Assembly (NCBI RefSeq): GCF_025146565.1
Contig: NZ_CP102258.1
Span: 1,334,001-1,398,000 of the forward strand
Length of the DNA: 64,000 bases
Reading direction: 5' to 3'
DNA from: Bacteroides eggerthii
GTDB taxonomy: Bacteria; Bacteroidota; Bacteroidia; Bacteroidales; Bacteroidaceae
A model generated the notes under the pieces. It did no database searches, was not told the origin of the DNA, and saw nothing but the letters and a program-made list of their open reading frames with translations. Below, in pieces: positions 33,601 to 41,653 of this stretch; positions within the stretch are counted from its first letter, which is position 1; each line of letters begins with the position of its first letter. Position numbers and translations under genes: made by a program.

Positions 33601-34314
33601 ATGGAATACTTGCAAACATTGTTGGATAATAGTGAGATACCTATTATCACCGCTTTTCTGCTCGGCCTGTTGACTGCTGTAAGTCCTTGTCCATTGGCGA
33701 CTAACATAACCGCTATCGGATTTATCAGTAAGGATATAAATAACCGTAACCGGATATTTACAAATGGTATTCTATACACTTTAGGGCGTGTGTTGGCTTA
33801 TTCTGTATTAGGAGCAATACTTATCGCAATACTCCGAAAGGGTGCAGATATGTTTGCCATACAAAAAGGTATCAGCGAATGGGGAGAACTGCTGCTTGCT
33901 CCTGCTTTGATGTTGATAGGGTCGTTTATGCTATCCGGAGATAAATTGCAATTACCCAAGTTCGGATTTTCCGCTACTGAAAAAACAGAAAAACTAAAAG
34001 GCTCATGGGGTAGTTTGTTGCTGGGGATATTGTTTGCTATGGCATTTTGTCCTACCAGTGGGTTATTTTATTTTGGCATGCTCATTCCCATGTCGGCTAT
34101 GGAAAGTGAGGGGTATTTGTTACCTGTCATTTTTGCATTGGCAACAGGGCTTCCGGTTATGCTTGTCGCTTGGATTTTGGCATACAGTGTAGCAGGGGTA
34201 GGAAAGTTTTATAATCGTGTGCAGACTTTTCAGAAGTGGTTTAATTATATGGTAGCCATACTGTTTATCTTGGTTGGCATTTATTATGGATTGATAAACT
34301 TGGATATAATATGA
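33601..34314 (+). CDS. arsG: ArsG-family membrane protein (CcdA/DsbD-like)
   Basis: 237 aa with about six membrane segments. The pattern LLGLLTAVSPCPLATNITAIGFISKD near residue 20 and LLLGILFAMAFCPTSGLFYFGMLIP near 140 is that of CcdA/DsbD proteins, with one Cys in each half placed to form a transmembrane thiol pair. NCBI-style annotation calls the family an aromatic arsenical efflux permease; the sequence equally suits electron transfer across the membrane to the CxxC of ArsF. It overlaps arsC by 4 bp. Confidence 0.85.
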   Translation: MEYLQTLLDNSEIPIITAFLLGLLTAVSPCPLATNITAIGFISKDINNRNRIFTNGILYTLGRVLAYSVLGAILIAILRKGADMFAIQKGISEWGELLLAPALMLIGSFMLSGDKLQLPKFGFSATEKTEKLKGSWGSLLLGILFAMAFCPTSGLFYFGMLIPMSAMESEGYLLPVIFALATGLPVMLVAWILAYSVAGVGKFYNRVQTFQKWFNYMVAILFILVGIYYGLINLDII

Positions 34315-34760
34315 AAATTTTAATTTTATGTACGGGAAATAGCTGTCGCAGCCAAATGGCGCATGGTTTCCTGCAATCGTTTGACAAGGATATACAAGTG
34401 TATTCCGCTGGTACGCATCCGGCAGAGAAAGTTAATCCTTTGGCTGTTGAGGCCATGGCAGAAGTTGGTATTGACATAAGCAGGCATATTCCTACCAATG
34501 TAACTGCTTATTTAAGTGACACATGGGATTATGTGATAACTGTATGCGGTAGTGCTAACGAAATGTGTCCGGCCTTTGAGGGTAATGTAGGGAAACGGTT
34601 GCATATTGGTTTTAATGACCCCTCGGAAGCAATAGGAACAACAGACTTTATCAGAAGCGAATTTGAAAGAGTGCGTAATGAAATCAAGAATGAATTTACC
34701 AGGTTCTACATTACAGAGATAAAAAAACAAGAACTGCTTAAATGTGCTTGTAACCGCTAA
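34311..34760 (+). CDS. arsC: arsenate reductase, low-molecular-weight phosphatase type
   Basis: 149 aa. The phosphatase-type active site CTGNSCRS (Cys7, Cys12, Arg13) is at the very N-terminus; further cysteines in VCGSANEMCPAF near residue 82 could serve as the disulfide relay of thioredoxin-linked arsenate reductases. It reduces arsenate to arsenite. The start overlaps arsG (ATGA). Confidence 0.93.
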   Translation: MKILILCTGNSCRSQMAHGFLQSFDKDIQVYSAGTHPAEKVNPLAVEAMAEVGIDISRHIPTNVTAYLSDTWDYVITVCGSANEMCPAFEGNVGKRLHIGFNDPSEAIGTTDFIRSEFERVRNEIKNEFTRFYITEIKKQELLKCACNR

Positions 34761-34805
34761 TTTTTGAGGCAGTTTGTTCGTGTTATTACAAACAATAATA
34801 GGATT

Positions 34806-35774
34806 ATGGTACAAAGATTTGCAGATTGGTTGGTGTATGATATCTTCGGCTTGGATGCTTCAACAGCTTTAGGGAAAGCTATAAACTTCTTCTTTTACGA
34901 TACGATAAAGATTTTGATATTATTATTTTTTATCAGTGTGATAATGGGTATTATAAATGCCTATTTTCCGATAGAACGTTTGCGCAATTATTTGACTTCT
35001 CGCAAGCTCTATGGATTGCAGTATTTTTTTGCCGCCTTATTTGGCGCTATTACCCCGTTTTGTTCCTGTTCTTCCATACCGCTGTTTATCGGATTCGTGA
35101 AAGGTGGCATTCCTTTGGGTGTAACATTTGCCTATCTGATCACCTCACCTTTGGTAAATGAAGTTGCCGTTGCTCTGTTTATCGGCACTTTTGGATTACG
35201 TATTACCATTATTTATGTGATTAGCGGTGTTCTGTTGGGTATGGTAGGCGGATTTATCTTAGGTAAGATGAAATTGGAGGCTTATTTGAGTGATTGGGTG
35301 AAACAAATACAGCAAAATTCAACTTCCGACTCTGGAATATGGGAAAAAGAGCATACTCCGTTTTTTAGACGACTGCCAGTTATCATGCAAGAAGCATGGG
35401 GTATTGTTAGAGGGGTGTTTTTGTATATCCTTATCGGCATTGGTGTCGGTGCGTTTATGCATGGTTATGTGCCGGAAGGATTCTTCGAACAGTATATGTC
35501 TAAGGAAAACTGGTTTGCAGTACCTTTATCGGTTATCTTGGCAGTTCCAATGTATGCCAATGCTGCTGGAATAGTGCCGGTAATTGAAGTATTTGTAGCT
35601 AAGGGGATTCCCATAGGAACGGCAATCGCTTTTATGATGGCGGTAGTTGGGCTTTCACTTCCTGAAGCCACATTGTTAAAGAAGGTAATGACATGGCGTT
35701 TAATTGGAATTTTTTTTGGAGTGATTACCTTGTTTATTGTTATGTTGGGTTATCTCTATAATATTATTTTGTAA
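34806..35774 (+). CDS. arsP: ArsP-like permease (DUF318/SO_0444 family)
   Basis: 322 aa from ATG 34806 (MVQRFADWLVYDIFGLD); the frame can be extended to a TTG at 34764 but without support. About eight membrane segments. The family motif GAITPFCSCSSIPLFIGFVKGGIPLGVTFAYLITSPLVNEVA is near residue 85 with the Cys-Ser-Cys cluster, and the second repeat VILAVPMYANAAGIVPVIEVFVAKGIPIGTAIAFMMA is near 240. ArsP exports trivalent methylated or aromatic arsenicals; related proteins handle other metals. Last gene of the operon; no arsA/arsB/acr3 is present, so export depends on this protein (and perhaps ArsG). Confidence 0.88.
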   Translation: MVQRFADWLVYDIFGLDASTALGKAINFFFYDTIKILILLFFISVIMGIINAYFPIERLRNYLTSRKLYGLQYFFAALFGAITPFCSCSSIPLFIGFVKGGIPLGVTFAYLITSPLVNEVAVALFIGTFGLRITIIYVISGVLLGMVGGFILGKMKLEAYLSDWVKQIQQNSTSDSGIWEKEHTPFFRRLPVIMQEAWGIVRGVFLYILIGIGVGAFMHGYVPEGFFEQYMSKENWFAVPLSVILAVPMYANAAGIVPVIEVFVAKGIPIGTAIAFMMAVVGLSLPEATLLKKVMTWRLIGIFFGVITLFIVMLGYLYNIIL

Positions 35775-35879
35775 CACACTATGGATTTGTAGTATGTTAC
35801 ATCTACAGTTGTTTCCGTTCTTGGTTTACATCTCGGTTTAACTGAATCATGTAAACCAGCGTAATTTAGGCATAAAAAA

Positions 35880-35905
35880 AGAGAGTTACTTTTGTGTAAC
35901 TCTCT
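35880..35905. terminator. terminator between the arsenic operon and tRNA-Lys
   Basis: AGAGAGTTAC (35880-35889) pairs perfectly with GTAACTCTCT (35896-35905), 6-nt loop. On the minus strand it is followed by a long T tract (complement of 35873-35880), so it mainly ends the tRNA transcript; it can also stop the ars message. Confidence 0.85.
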
Positions 35906-35912
35906 GATTTTC

Positions 35913-35988
35913 TGGTGATCCGCTTGGGGCTCGAACCCAAGACCCCAACATTAAAAGTGTTGTGCTCTACCTGCTGAGCTAGCGAATC
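35913..35988 (-). tRNA. trnK: tRNA-Lys (anticodon TTT), CCA encoded
   Basis: Minus strand: acceptor stem GATTCGC with GCGGATC (one T-G pair), D arm GCTCAGCAGGTAGAGC, anticodon loop CTTTTAA giving anticodon TTT, and T arm TTGGGTTCGAGCCCCAA. The discriminator A (35916) is followed by an encoded CCA (35913-35915). All arms close normally. Confidence 0.98.
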
Positions 35989-36014
35989 AATCCTTTATTG
36001 CTGTTAAGCGGGTG

Positions 36015-36044
36015 CAAAGATAGGCACTTTTATTGAATATGCAA
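36015..36044 (-). promoter_or_regulatory. promoter of tRNA-Lys
   Basis: On the minus strand TTG (complement of 36042-36044), 19 nt, TATCTTTG (complement of 36015-36022). Both boxes and spacing fit; transcription would begin about 20 nt before the tRNA. Confidence 0.8.
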
Positions 36045-36068
36045 GGGATACGGTGAAAAAAGTTTGCA

Positions 36069-37199
36069 TTATTCTATCTGTTTTTTCTCTCTTATCTGAT
36101 TATCAGCCGGTTCCGCTTTGTGAATATTTTCTTTGTTAATGATGAAACGCTGATAATAGGAAAGCATTAGTGTTGTGAGTGGGAGTGCGATAATCATTCC
36201 TAACATTCCCATTAATGATCCCCATATGGAAAGAGACAAGAGAATGATGGCTGGATTTAATCCTGTGATTTTTCCCATGACGCGCGGTACGATAAATCCG
36301 TCCTGAATGGCTTGTACAATAATGAATACTGCTATAGCTGAGGCTATGATTATCCAAAAGTTTCCACCGGTATCGGATGCTTTTAGGATTGCCAGTACGA
36401 TAGTAGGAACAAATCCAATGACCTGAAGATAGGGAACCATGTTCAATGCTCCGATAAACAGACCGAGACCTATCGCTAAAGGGAAGTCTATAATGAGGAA
36501 ACCTATACTAAATAAGATTCCGACACATAATGCAACAAAAGCCTGTCCGCGGAAGTACCTGTTCATGCCTGTTTTTATGTCGTTTAGTATGCTTATTGTG
36601 AAAGGACGGTATTTTATGGGCACGAGGTGTGTCCAGCCTTCGGCAATACTTTCATAATCCAATAAGATGAAAATGACATATAGTAAAATGAGAAATATGG
36701 TAAATACACTGAATAGTAGATCAATAGAATCTGATAATAAAGACCATAACCGGGGAACTGCTTCTTTTAGCGCATCCAGCAGGTTTTCTTTATTGAATAG
36801 TTCAGTGATGAATTTTGCGTCAATATTATCTCGCAAGAATTCGGAAAGCGAGGTGGGTACATTGCTATTGTATGTTCCATGAGAAAAGTATTGGATTAAT
36901 AAGGCTTGTACTCTGCCGAATTCTTGTATCATAGGCGGCACTAACAGATAGAAAGCCCCGGCACCTATAATCAGAATAGTGAACAATGCGCAGAATATGG
37001 AGACAATTCTGTTTTTGAACTTTAGCTTGTATTGGAATAGTGTGACTAACGGGTATACCAAATAGGCTATGAGCCAAGCAATAAAAAAAGGTAATAGAAC
37101 GCTACTTAGACGCTTCAGAAGCATTAATAGACCAATTATAATAACCCCTAAAATGACACCGCGGATGAAACTGTCGAAAGTGATCTTTTTACGTTCCAT
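36069..37199 (-). CDS. AI-2E-family (PF01594) membrane transporter
   Basis: 376 aa from the ATG at 37199 (MERKKITFDSFIRGVILGV); the open frame further up overlaps tdk. About eight membrane segments with the family's long central loop and the C-terminal block (FVPTIVLAILKASDTGGNFW...AIFIIVQAIQDGFIVPRVMGKITGLNPAIILLSLSIWGSLMGMLGM). Members of this family export or carry varied solutes, including Na+/H+ exchange and AI-2, so the substrate is open. It follows tdk on the same strand with a 14-bp gap. Confidence 0.88.
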   Translation of the reverse strand: MERKKITFDSFIRGVILGVIIIGLLMLLKRLSSVLLPFFIAWLIAYLVYPLVTLFQYKLKFKNRIVSIFCALFTILIIGAGAFYLLVPPMIQEFGRVQALLIQYFSHGTYNSNVPTSLSEFLRDNIDAKFITELFNKENLLDALKEAVPRLWSLLSDSIDLLFSVFTIFLILLYVIFILLDYESIAEGWTHLVPIKYRPFTISILNDIKTGMNRYFRGQAFVALCVGILFSIGFLIIDFPLAIGLGLFIGALNMVPYLQVIGFVPTIVLAILKASDTGGNFWIIIASAIAVFIIVQAIQDGFIVPRVMGKITGLNPAIILLSLSIWGSLMGMLGMIIALPLTTLMLSYYQRFIINKENIHKAEPADNQIREKKQIE

Positions 37200-37213
37200 A
37201 ATCCTGTTTTTTA

Positions 37214-37822
37214 TTACTGTTGGTTTGTTGTTTGTTGATCTTCCTTTATAGCCTGTAAATAACACTCTCGGCATAAAGGTTCATATTCTGCGGTTTCACC
37301 CAGCAGTACTTGTTTGTCGTTTTTTACGGTACGGTGGGAAAATGATGCAAGTTGACCGCATTTTACGCAGATAGCATGTACTTTGGATACTTCGTCGGCA
37401 ATAGCACACAATCCCGGCATGGGGCCAAAAGGATTTCCGCGAAAGTCCATATCCAAACCGGCTACAATTACGCGTATGCCATTGTTGGCAAGTTGGTTAC
37501 ATACATCAATCAGGCCTTCGTCAAAGAACTGTGCTTCATCGATGCCTACCACGTCTATTTCAGAAGTGAATAGCAGAATACTTGCCGATGAGTCTATTGG
37601 AGTAGAAGAAATGGTGTGGCTGTCATGCGATACAACATCTGCTTCCGAATAGCGTGTATCTATCGCAGGTTTATATATTTCCACACGTTGCTTGGCAAAT
37701 TTAGCACGTTTCAAACGACGTATCAGTTCTTCGGTTTTACCGGAGAACATAGAGCCGCATATAACTTCAATTCTTCCTCTACGTTTAGTCTCTTGTATGT
37801 GATCTTCCGAGAATAATACCAT
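37214..37822 (-). CDS. tdk: thymidine kinase
   Basis: 202 aa, class of the human TK1-like enzymes. P-loop [18 protein letters not shown] near residue 23; [17 protein letters not shown] near 90; [15 protein letters not shown] near 122; zinc-binding cysteines in CVKCGQ and CREC of the C-terminal part. It phosphorylates thymidine for salvage to dTMP. The N-terminus ([23 protein letters not shown]) is slightly longer than usual. A TAnnTTTG box (TAATTTTG, complement of 37847-37854) lies 25 nt upstream. Confidence 0.95.
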   Translation of the reverse strand: MVLFSEDHIQETKRRGRIEVICGSMFSGKTEELIRRLKRAKFAKQRVEIYKPAIDTRYSEADVVSHDSHTISSTPIDSSASILLFTSEIDVVGIDEAQFFDEGLIDVCNQLANNGIRVIVAGLDMDFRGNPFGPMPGLCAIADEVSKVHAICVKCGQLASFSHRTVKNDKQVLLGETAEYEPLCRECYLQAIKEDQQTTNQQ

Positions 37823-37932
37823 GTTTTAAAGTGTTATATTAAGTCGCAAAATTAATCATTTTGTTTGCTCACTGGCATTTTTTTCATTATTTATTTCTAC
37901 ATTTGTACCATTTAATACGAACGGAAAAGGAT

Positions 37933-38481
37933 ATGCAAGTATTATTGAAAGATATAGAACTGGATGTACAGGAATTGAAATGTTTGATACAGTCGATGTC
38001 CACTGATACTAACCCTGTTTTGAAGATAGTTGCCAAAAGGAGTATTTATCAGATGAAAGAACGGTTGGATGCACTGACTGCACTGCTGGACGCTACTTTT
38101 GTGATTACTCCGGCTAAACAATCGGCTTCTACTGTTGTAAAGACAGACTTGGAACATAAAGCTGTTGCCGATCTTACAAAGGAAGTTCCGGCTGAGACGG
38201 TTTTCATGCAGGATGATGAAGTTCCCGCTCCGCAGATTTTAGCCGAACGTATAAAACCGGCTATAGACCTATGTCATGCCATCAGCCTGAATGATTCGTT
38301 CCGTTTTACTCGTGAGTTGTTCAATGGGGATACGGCACGTATGAACGAAATAGTGGGGCAGCTGGGTAAGGCTTCTTCATTGGAGGAGGCTATGTCTGTT
38401 TTTATGTCAAAGGTACAACCGGATGAAGAGAATGAGGCGGCTATTGATTTTGTAGAACTTCTCAAGAAGTATTTCAGTTAA
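37933..38481 (+). CDS. protein of unknown function, conserved-looking, before rsmI
   Basis: 182 aa from ATG 37933 (MQVLLKDIELDVQELKCLIQ); an earlier in-frame start exists at 37861 but lies before the candidate -7 box TACATTTG (37898-37905). No signal peptide or membrane segment. The N-terminal 60 residues are helical and may form a coiled coil. A Pro/acidic linker follows (PAETVFMQDDEVPAP), then a helical C-terminal domain (LAERIKPAIDLCHAISLNDSFRFTRELFNGD, then MNEIVGQLGKASSLEEAMSVF). I do not assign a function. It runs in the same direction as rsmI with a 10-bp gap, so they are probably cotranscribed. Confidence 0.8.
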   Translation: MQVLLKDIELDVQELKCLIQSMSTDTNPVLKIVAKRSIYQMKERLDALTALLDATFVITPAKQSASTVVKTDLEHKAVADLTKEVPAETVFMQDDEVPAPQILAERIKPAIDLCHAISLNDSFRFTRELFNGDTARMNEIVGQLGKASSLEEAMSVFMSKVQPDEENEAAIDFVELLKKYFS

Positions 38482-38491
38482 GATAGCGGAT

Positions 38492-39166
38492 ATGGGAAAA
38501 CTTTATGTAGTACCTACACCGGTAGGAAATTTGGAAGATATGACTTTCCGAGCTATTCGTATCCTGAAAGAAGCGGATCTGGTGTTGGCCGAAGATACGC
38601 GTACTTCAGGAATATTATTGAAGCACTTCGAGATAAAGAACGTAATGCAGTCTCATCATAAATTTAATGAACATAAAACGGTAGAAAGTGTTGTAAATAG
38701 AATAAAGGGCGGTGAGACTGTTGCATTAATTTCGGATGCCGGTACTCCAGGAATTTCTGATCCGGGTTTTTTGGTGGTTCGCGAATGTGTCCGTAATGGT
38801 ATAGAGGTGCAATGTTTGCCGGGAGCTACGGCTTTCGTTCCGGCATTGGTGGCTTCAGGATTGCCAAATGAGAAGTTCTGTTTCGAGGGTTTTCTTCCTC
38901 AGAAAAAAGGTCGGATGACACGCTTGAAAAGGCTGGCAGAAGAACATCGAACAATGGTTTTCTATGAGTCTCCCCATCGGTTGGTAAAAGCGTTGACGCA
39001 GTTTTCTGAACATTTTGGGGCGGAACGGCAGGCGTCTGTCTCTCGTGAGATATCCAAGATACATGAAGAGACAATACGAGGCACTCTCACCGAATTGGTA
39101 GAACATTTTACTGCCAACGAACCGCGTGGTGAAATAGTAATTGTAGTAGCAGGAATAGACGATTAA
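38492..39166 (+). CDS. rsmI: 16S rRNA (cytidine1402-2'-O)-methyltransferase
   Basis: 224 aa. The tetrapyrrole-methylase-type fold is seen in LYVVPTPVGNLEDMTFRAIRILKEADLVLAEDTRTSG at the start, then ALISDAGTPGISDPGF near 78 and CLPGATAFVPALVASGLPNEKFCFEGFLPQKKGR near 108, with YESPHRL near 152. It methylates the ribose of C1402 in 16S rRNA. About 224 aa means the short form, without the C-terminal extension found in proteobacterial RsmI (about 286 aa). Confidence 0.95.
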   Translation: MGKLYVVPTPVGNLEDMTFRAIRILKEADLVLAEDTRTSGILLKHFEIKNVMQSHHKFNEHKTVESVVNRIKGGETVALISDAGTPGISDPGFLVVRECVRNGIEVQCLPGATAFVPALVASGLPNEKFCFEGFLPQKKGRMTRLKRLAEEHRTMVFYESPHRLVKALTQFSEHFGAERQASVSREISKIHEETIRGTLTELVEHFTANEPRGEIVIVVAGIDD

Positions 39167-39200
39167 ATAACTTCATTAACAAAACGTAAAACAAAAGCGT

Positions 39201-40079
39201 ATGAAAAAGTTAGCAGTTTTAATTGTGTGTGCAGCCGTAATGGCTTCATGTGATAGCTTTTCTGGTGGCAGTAAAGACCAGTTGAAAGCTGAAAACGATT
39301 CTCTTTTAATGGAATTGACTCAGCGTAATGCTGAACTGGATGAGATGATGGGGACTTTCAATGATATTTCGGAAGGATTTCGCCAAATAAATGCGGCAGA
39401 GAGCCGGGTGGATTTGCAACGTGGAGCAGTGGCAGAGGGTTCTCTGAATGCAAAGCAACAGATAGCATCGGATATTGAATTCATTCGCAAACAGATGGAG
39501 GAAAACAAAGAACAGATTGCTAAACTGCAGGCTATGCTGAAAAATAGCAAAACAAACTCTTCTCAATTGAAGAAAGCTGTTGAATCTTTGACGCAAGAGT
39601 TGAATGCAAAAACTCAGCGTATCGAAGAACTACAGGCAGAACTGGCTTCCAAGAATATTCGTATTCAGGAATTGGATGCCGCTGTAACAGATTTAAATGC
39701 GGTTAAGAGTGAACTGACTGCAGAAAATGAAGCGAAAGCTAAGACTGTGGCAGAACAGGACAAGGCACTTAATACTGCGTGGTTTGTGTTCGGTACAAAG
39801 AAAGAACTGAAAGATCAGAAGATTTTGAGTGGATCCGGCCTGTTCAAGAAAGGATCAGTACTGAAAGACGGTGATATCAATAAGGATTATTTTACTCAAA
39901 TTGATATTCGTACCACCAAAGAAATAAAGCTGTATTCTAAAGATGCTGATGTTCTGACTACTCATCCAACAGGCTCTTATGCTTTGGAAAAAGATGATAA
40001 AGGTTTGCTGACTTTGAGAATAACCAACCCGAAAGAGTTTTGGAGTGTCTCCAAGTATTTGGTAATTCAGGTGAAATAG
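39201..40079 (+). CDS. coiled-coil lipoprotein of unknown function
   Basis: 292 aa. Lipoprotein signal peptide (MKKLAVLIVCAAVMASC, lipid on Cys17), then a long coiled coil from about residue 30 to 190 (KAENDSLLMELTQRNAELDEMM; IRKQMEENKEQIAKLQAMLKN; TQELNAKTQRIEELQAELASKN). A compact beta-rich domain of about 100 residues closes the protein (NTAWFVFGTKKELKDQKILSGSGLF...FTQIDIRTTKEIKLYSKDADVLTTHPTGSYAL). It probably spans part of the periplasm or stands off the membrane. Function unknown. It lies 34 bp after rsmI and is followed by a strong terminator. Confidence 0.85.
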   Translation: MKKLAVLIVCAAVMASCDSFSGGSKDQLKAENDSLLMELTQRNAELDEMMGTFNDISEGFRQINAAESRVDLQRGAVAEGSLNAKQQIASDIEFIRKQMEENKEQIAKLQAMLKNSKTNSSQLKKAVESLTQELNAKTQRIEELQAELASKNIRIQELDAAVTDLNAVKSELTAENEAKAKTVAEQDKALNTAWFVFGTKKELKDQKILSGSGLFKKGSVLKDGDINKDYFTQIDIRTTKEIKLYSKDADVLTTHPTGSYALEKDDKGLLTLRITNPKEFWSVSKYLVIQVK

Positions 40080-40102
40080 TTACTTGATTGATAATTGGAT
40101 AG

Positions 40103-40151
40103 GGCTGTTTCAAAAGTGCGTTTGTGAATCTGCTTTTGAAACAGCCTTTTT
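40103..40151 (+). terminator. intrinsic terminator after the coiled-coil lipoprotein gene
   Basis: A 14-bp perfect stem, GGCTGTTTCAAAAG (40103-40116) with CTTTTGAAACAGCC (40133-40146), directly followed by a T run. A textbook intrinsic terminator. Confidence 0.92.
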
Positions 40152-40164
40152 TATTATTCTTTTT

Positions 40165-40857
40165 ATGTCTTATAAAAATCTTTTTTTTGATTTAGACGAT
40201 ACGCTTTGGGCCTTTTCTCTTAACGCTCGTGATACATATGAGGAGATGTATTGGAAATATGAGTATAATCGTTTCTTTGATTCTTTCGAACATTATTATT
40301 CGCTTTACCACCATCGTAATCTGGAACTGTGGGCTGAATATGCCGATGGAAAGGTGACGAAAGAAGAATTAAATCGTCAACGTTATCTCTATCCTCTTAA
40401 AGCTGTAGGAATATGTGATTCTGCTTTGGCAAAGGCATATGAAAAAGATGCTCTGGCTGCTATTCCTACCAAAAGCAAATTGATGCCTCATGCGCGTGAG
40501 GTGTTGGAATATCTTTCATCCAAATACAATTTGTATATTCTTTCAAATGGTTTTAAGGAACTCCAGTCTCATAAAATGCATTCGTCAGGGATTGATAAAT
40601 ATTTCAAGAAGATAGTCCTTTCCGATGATATTGGAGTTTTAAAGCCTTGGCCGGAGATCTTTTATTTTGCCCTTTCGGCAACCCAATCCGAGCTGAAAGA
40701 TTCGTTGATGATTGGGGATAGTTGGGAAAATGATATAGCTGGAGCTGCCGGAGTAGGGATGCATCAGGTGTTTTATAACTTGTCCGGTCGTATGGACTTA
40801 CCTTTTATGCCTACTTATCAGATTTCTGATTTGAAAGAGTTGTTGGATTTATTGTAA
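40165..40857 (+). CDS. HAD-family nucleotidase, YjjG type
   Basis: 230 aa from ATG 40165 (MSYKNLFFDLDDTLW); the upstream extension runs through the terminator hairpin and is rejected. HAD motifs: I, FFDLDDTLW with nucleophile Asp; II, YILSNGFKEL near 127; III, Lys in VLKPWPEIF near 160; IV, LMIGDSWENDIAGA near 180. The family removes phosphate from non-canonical pyrimidine nucleotides such as 5-fluoro-dUMP and dUMP/dTMP. The name rests on overall pattern. It starts 14 nt after the preceding T run, so its own promoter is unclear. Confidence 0.88.
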   Translation: MSYKNLFFDLDDTLWAFSLNARDTYEEMYWKYEYNRFFDSFEHYYSLYHHRNLELWAEYADGKVTKEELNRQRYLYPLKAVGICDSALAKAYEKDALAAIPTKSKLMPHAREVLEYLSSKYNLYILSNGFKELQSHKMHSSGIDKYFKKIVLSDDIGVLKPWPEIFYFALSATQSELKDSLMIGDSWENDIAGAAGVGMHQVFYNLSGRMDLPFMPTYQISDLKELLDLL

Positions 40858-40882
40858 CATTGATAGATTAGTTGTACTTTTG
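40852..40882 (+). promoter_or_regulatory. promoter of the MarC-family gene
   Basis: TTG (40852-40854), 20 nt, TACTTTTG (40875-40882). It begins within the stop region of the preceding gene and gives a leader of about 25 nt. Confidence 0.7.
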
Positions 40883-40913
40883 TTTCTAATGATAACCGTA
40901 TAAAACTACCATT

Positions 40914-41570
40914 ATGGAGACTCTTATTCCTTTTGCTTTGTTGTGTTTTACCTCTTTCTTTACGTTGACTAATCCTTTGGGCACAATGCCTGTTTTTTTG
41001 ACGATGACGCAGGGAATGACGGATAAAGAACGTCGTTCCATTGTCAGTCGTGCAACTTTAGTGTCATTTATAACTTTGATGGTCTTTGTTTTTGCCGGAC
41101 AGTTTCTTTTTAAGTTTTTCGGAATTTCTACAAATGGATTTCGAATTGCTGGCGGTGTTATCATTTTCAAGATAGGTTTTGATATGTTGCAAGCACGTTA
41201 TACTCCCATGAAGTTAAAAGATGAGGAGATCAAAACGTATGCGGATGATATCTCAATAACTCCCTTGGGTATTCCGATGTTGTGTGGACCTGGGGCGATA
41301 GCAAATGCAATCGTATTGATGCAAGATGCACATTCTTTTGAAATGAAAGGGATACTTATAGGTACTATTGCCCTTATTTATTTTCTTACTTTTTTGATAT
41401 TGAGAGCTTCTACTCGTTTGGTTAATATATTGGGTGAAACCGGTAATAACGTGATGATGCGTTTGATGGGGTTGATTTTGATGGTGATTGCTGTGGAATG
41501 TTTTGTCAGCGGAATGAAGCCTATATTGGTGGATATAATTAAAGAAGGGTGCTTGGAGATGATTAAATAA
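40914..41570 (+). CDS. MarC-family inner-membrane protein
   Basis: 218 aa with six membrane segments. The family pattern is clear: FFTLTNPLGTMPVFLTMTQGMTDKERRSIV near residue 17, GGVIIFKIGFDMLQA near 80, ITPLGIPMLCGPGAIANAIVLMQ near 118, and the ending MRLMGLILMVIAVECFVSGMKPIL. Annotation as an amino-acid exporter (NAAT) exists for some members, but the function of MarC itself is not established. Monocistronic, with its own promoter and terminator. Confidence 0.9.
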   Translation: METLIPFALLCFTSFFTLTNPLGTMPVFLTMTQGMTDKERRSIVSRATLVSFITLMVFVFAGQFLFKFFGISTNGFRIAGGVIIFKIGFDMLQARYTPMKLKDEEIKTYADDISITPLGIPMLCGPGAIANAIVLMQDAHSFEMKGILIGTIALIYFLTFLILRASTRLVNILGETGNNVMMRLMGLILMVIAVECFVSGMKPILVDIIKEGCLEMIK

Positions 41571-41590
41571 TAGGGTAATTCTATTATAAA

Positions 41591-41643
41591 AAATCCCTTT
41601 ATTCTAGCGATTTATGAAAATGCAAACTAAAATAAAGGGATTT
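41591..41643. terminator. bidirectional terminator between marC-like gene and susD of cassette A
   Basis: AAATCCCTTTATT (41591-41603) pairs perfectly with AATAAAGGGATTT (41631-41643); the arms provide T-rich tails on both strands. It closes the convergent transcripts and marks the left boundary of the SusC/SusD region. Confidence 0.75.
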
Positions 41644-41653
41644 GTTAATTGGG

